From Pseudomonadota bacterium (GTDB taxonomy: Bacteria; Myxococcota_A; Polyangia; Haliangiales; Haliangiaceae): DNA of 11,202 nt. Made by a program: the position numbers and the translations under genes. Below are positions 7,291 to 11,202 of this stretch, piece by piece. Each line of letters opens with the position of its first letter. The stretch's first letter is position 1. Under the pieces are notes generated by a model that worked only from the letters and a program-made list of their open reading frames with translations, was not told the origin of the DNA and ran no database searches. The stretch lies in NCBI GenBank assembly GCA_023430775.1, contig JAEYYY010000778.1:1-11202 (forward strand), written 5' to 3'.

Positions 7291-7733
7291 TCCGGTTCAG
7301 TCCCCTGCTCCTCCTCGTCGCGTGCGGCAGCGACGATCCGGGGTTGCCGCCGCCGGTGTTTCCGGAGGACTACGCGGCCTCGTACGTCGAGGTCCGCGAC
7401 TGTCGCTCGAGCTCCGATCACGACCTCCACAAGATCCGGGTGCTCGCCGATCCGGCGTCGCTCGATCCGTACATGACGCGCACCGGCGGCTTCCCGGCGG
7501 GCGCGATCGTGCTCAAGGAGGAGTACGACTTCGCCGACGCCGATTGCACCGGCGAGATCATCGAGTGGACGGTGATGCAACGCAACGATGACTCCGCCAC
7601 CGGCGGCTGGCTGTGGCAGCGGATCGCCCCCGATCGATCGCTGATCACGCAGAACGAGGATCGCTGCATCGGCTGCCACGACTTCTGCGGCAAGCCGCCC
7701 GACGGCTACGAAGGTACGTGCGCACTGCCCTGA
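7287..7733 (+). CDS. Cytochrome P460-like lipoprotein with a CxxCH heme site
   Basis: Predicted exported lipoprotein of 148 residues. The signal MIRFSPLLLLVAC has lipobox LVAC (Cys13). The body resembles the cytochrome P460-like family: a stretch FPAGAIVLKEEYDF (69-82), then VMQRNDDSATGGWLWQ (96-111), and near the end CIGCH (127-131), the covalent c-heme motif with His131 as axial ligand. True P460 enzymes oxidise hydroxylamine and have a Lys-heme cross-link; whether this protein has either property cannot be judged from sequence. A role in electron transfer or small-molecule redox at the envelope is inferred. Further cysteines at 39, 87, 134 and 145 could form two disulfides. The start is TTG at 7287, whose TGA overlap with the previous gene and upstream GGTGA support it; there is no nearby in-frame ATG. 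It overlaps the next gene by 16 bases. The CxxCH is clear; the P460 family assignment is moderately sure. Confidence 0.8.
   Translation: MIRFSPLLLLVACGSDDPGLPPPVFPEDYAASYVEVRDCRSSSDHDLHKIRVLADPASLDPYMTRTGGFPAGAIVLKEEYDFADADCTGEIIEWTVMQRNDDSATGGWLWQRIAPDRSLITQNEDRCIGCHDFCGKPPDGYEGTCALP
7711..7714 (+). promoter_or_regulatory. Ribosome binding site candidate for the GTG start at 7718
   Basis: AAGG lies 3 bases before GTG 7718. The spacing is short, but together with the well-formed signal peptide that begins at this GTG it favours this start over the in-frame GTG at 7613. The earlier start would put an Arg-rich stretch ahead of the signal peptide. Confidence 0.4.
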
Positions 7734-9046
7734 TCGCGCTGCTGCTCGCCGCGCCGGCGACCGCCGAGGCCGGCCGCGCCACCTGCAGCAACCCCGGCGT
7801 CCCGGTCGGTTCCGGAGCCTCGCGCGATCTGCTGCGCGGCCAGCTGTCGTTGACGCTGACCTCGTCGCTGCTACCGATCCACTCGGAGGAGGTGCTCGAC
7901 GAGGGGCTCGGCCCGGTGCTGTTCGACGAGAACGTCACCATCCTCGAGAACCGGCTCGCGGTGGCCTACACCGTGCTGCCGTGGCTCGAGATCACCGGTG
8001 CGCTGCCGTACCGGATGATCGATGTCGACCTCTCCCATCGCGATCCCTCGACCGGCGAGATGATCGACGTCCCGAGCGAGATCCACGCGCGCGACGAGAC
8101 GCTCTCCGGCCTCGGCGATCCGGCGCTCGGTCTCCACGGCTTCCGCGAGCTCGGGTCGTGGCGGTTCCACGCACGCGGCGGGGCGACGTTCCCGGTCGGC
8201 AAGACCGAGGAGGATCCGCACCTGCTCGGCAGCATCGGCCAGGAGCACCAGCACATCCAGCTCGGCACCGGCACGATCGTCCCGTTCCTCGCCGTCGAGG
8301 CGCAGCGCAACGTCGGCAACGTCACGCTCGCCGGCTGGGGGCTGACCTACCAGTCGCTCGCCGAGAACGAGCACGGCTATCGCGCCGGCGATCGCTACTC
8401 GCTCGGCGTCAACGCGTCGAGCGGGTTCGGGCTGAAGGCATGGACGTTCGGCGCCGCGATCGAGGGTCATGCCGAGACCGCCGAGACGTGGAGCGGCGTG
8501 GTCTACGAGGAGGAGGGCAACGCCGGCCGCTTCGATCTGATGGTCGGCGCGAGCGCCGCGTGGCGGCCGGTCGAGCGGCTCGCCGTGATCGCCGATGCCA
8601 AGCGCGTCGTCTACTCGCACGCCGATGGCACGCAGCTCGACTTCGGCTTCGTGTTCGGCCTCGGCATCTCGACGACGATCGAGACCCGCAAGAAGCCGTC
8701 GTATCGCGGCACCGACACCCAGGTGATCGCGGATCCGGGCACGGCGATCGAGCTCGTCCCGGTGCCCGGCAAGGTCACCGCGTTCGATCTGTGGGCGAGC
8801 TGGTGCGCGCCGTGTCGCGAGCTCGACGAGCGGTTGTCGGAGCTGGCGAAGACGCATCCCGAGCTCGCGATCCGCAAGCTCGACGTCGTCGATCCCGATA
8901 GCGCGGCGTGGAAGAAGCACCTCGAGCCCGGCAAGTACGAGCTGCCGCACCTCAAGGTCTACGGCGCCGACGGCAAGCTGGTGTTCGAGAAGACGGCACC
9001 GCCCGCCGAGCTGATCGAGGCGCTCGAGTCCGTGCTGTCCCGGTGA
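7718..9046 (+). CDS. Outer-membrane beta-barrel protein fused to a C-terminal thioredoxin domain
   Basis: Exported protein of 442 residues from GTG 7718. A type I signal peptide (MRTALIALLLAAPATAEA, cut after Ala18) precedes about 300 residues with alternating amphipathic strands and features of transporter-like outer-membrane barrels, for example GLGDPALGLHGF, GGATFPVGK and a late GFVFGLGISTTI strand. From about residue 348 comes a thioredoxin-like domain: FDLWASWCAPC with redox cysteines 363 and 366, the cis-proline region LPHLKVYG (Pro410) and a typical C-terminal helix. The domain should face the periplasm and act as a thiol-disulfide reductase or oxidase. WCAPC is also seen in TlpA/ResA-type proteins, some of which reduce apocytochrome c CxxCH thiols. 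The adjacent upstream gene encodes a CxxCH protein and overlaps by 16 bases, so that role is plausible but inferred. The barrel's exact family and cargo are unknown. Barrel-thioredoxin fusion is unusual, since barrels normally end with their last strand. Confidence 0.85.
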   Translation: MRTALIALLLAAPATAEAGRATCSNPGVPVGSGASRDLLRGQLSLTLTSSLLPIHSEEVLDEGLGPVLFDENVTILENRLAVAYTVLPWLEITGALPYRMIDVDLSHRDPSTGEMIDVPSEIHARDETLSGLGDPALGLHGFRELGSWRFHARGGATFPVGKTEEDPHLLGSIGQEHQHIQLGTGTIVPFLAVEAQRNVGNVTLAGWGLTYQSLAENEHGYRAGDRYSLGVNASSGFGLKAWTFGAAIEGHAETAETWSGVVYEEEGNAGRFDLMVGASAAWRPVERLAVIADAKRVVYSHADGTQLDFGFVFGLGISTTIETRKKPSYRGTDTQVIADPGTAIELVPVPGKVTAFDLWASWCAPCRELDERLSELAKTHPELAIRKLDVVDPDSAAWKKHLEPGKYELPHLKVYGADGKLVFEKTAPPAELIEALESVLSR

Positions 9047-9057
9047 CCACAGTTGGA

Positions 9058-9063
9058 TAGACT
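9058..9063 (+). promoter_or_regulatory. Possible -10 hexamer (TAGACT) before the small lipoprotein gene
   Basis: TAGACT matches TATAAT at four of six positions and ends 6 bases before ATG 9070, where no Shine-Dalgarno is present. It could start a leaderless transcript of the last gene in addition to operon read-through. No -35 box is evident. Confidence 0.2.
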
Positions 9064-9069
9064 CTCGCC

Positions 9070-9368
9070 ATGATCGACCGCATTGGTTTCCTGGTGGTGG
9101 CGTGCTGGCTCGGCTGCGGCGGTCCACAGCCGACAGGACCGACGACGCCCGAGCTCCAGCAGGCGACCAGCGGCTCGATCGGTTGCCCAGCGAACGAGAT
9201 CACGATCACGAACGACAGCGGCTATCAGAGTGCGGCCGGCATCCGGTCGTACACGGCGACGTGCCGCGACCGGGTGTTCCAGTGCACCGGAACATCCACC
9301 AGCATGACGCCGGAGTGCAAAGAAGATCTGGCGCCGGCGCCCGTCGAGCTGCCGCCGCCACCGCCACC

Positions 9369-9372
<4 letters not shown>
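9070..9372 (+). CDS. Small Cys-containing lipoprotein of unknown function
   Basis: Predicted lipoprotein of 100 residues. The N-terminus MIDRIGFLVVACWLGC offers two possible acylated cysteines: Cys12 (VVAC, the better lipobox) or Cys16 (WLGC). The mature part has a pattern common in small secreted myxobacterial proteins: a Cys-Pro-Ala-x-x-Ile start (GCPANEITITND), then a TATCRDRVFQC core and a late Cys (PECKE). Its four cysteines could form two disulfides. The protein ends in a run of six prolines after Pro/Ala/Glu-rich sequence, a likely flexible tail. Function is not known. It lies 23 bases after the barrel-thioredoxin gene on the same strand and is probably the last member of the operon, though a weak -10-like box just before it may give it a promoter of its own. 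Its stop TAG overlaps the stop of the convergent clpA gene. Confidence 0.8.

Positions 9373-11202
<1,830 letters not shown>

Noticed and set aside
7613..7717. Upstream GTG start (7613) for the barrel-thioredoxin gene
   Set aside because: It would place 35 Arg-rich residues before a well-formed signal peptide and overlap the cytochrome gene by 121 bases. GTG 7718 gives a clean signal.
9047..9069. Transcription terminator between the barrel-thioredoxin gene and the small lipoprotein gene
   Set aside because: The 23-base gap has no stem-loop or T-run, so the last gene is kept as part of the operon.
7871..9127. Minus-strand 418-residue open frame opposite the barrel-thioredoxin gene
   Set aside because: Antisense of a gene with a signal peptide and a WCAPC thioredoxin motif; its own translation is Arg/Glu/Leu-rich without domains.

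Overview
The window is dense, high-GC bacterial DNA. Eukaryote-like Ser/Thr kinases, NHL-propeller lipoproteins and many small secreted lipoproteins suggest a myxobacterium-like member of the Myxococcota (perhaps near Haliangium/Kofleriaceae). That placement is inferred from gene content, not from a marker gene. Nearly every base is coding. No tRNA, rRNA, insertion sequence, integrase or CRISPR array was seen, and no stretch over 300 bases lacks a gene.

Left part (1-4756, minus strand): three tandem paralogous Ser/Thr protein kinase genes, transcribed right to left with gaps of 25 and 14 bases, so probably one operon. The first (2858-4756) and second (985-2832) are complete: a kinase domain, a helical linker, a multi-pass membrane module and a short conserved tail (HAW-x-LRQ-x-VP). 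The third (970 to the window edge) is cut after its kinase domain. All three keep the catalytic residues and carry DWG instead of DFG.

Divergent region (4757-4873): 117 bases between the kinase operon and a rightward operon. It holds a 5-bp-arm inverted repeat and -10-like hexamers very close to both start codons.

Middle part (4874-9372, plus strand): five closely packed genes for exported proteins. They are two six-repeat NHL lipoproteins (4-base overlap), a P460-like CxxCH lipoprotein (4-base overlap, TTG start), an outer-membrane beta-barrel fused to a C-terminal thioredoxin domain (16-base overlap, GTG start), and a small cysteine-containing lipoprotein (23-base gap). The spacing implies co-expression. 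A c-type heme candidate next to a secreted CxxC thioredoxin domain suggests an envelope redox or heme-attachment module. This is the most novel part of the window and its function is unknown.

Right part (9369-11202, minus strand): most of clpA, the AAA+ unfoldase of the ClpAP protease, lacking its N-terminal domain because the window ends. It converges on the last lipoprotein gene, and the two stop codons share the four bases CTAG.
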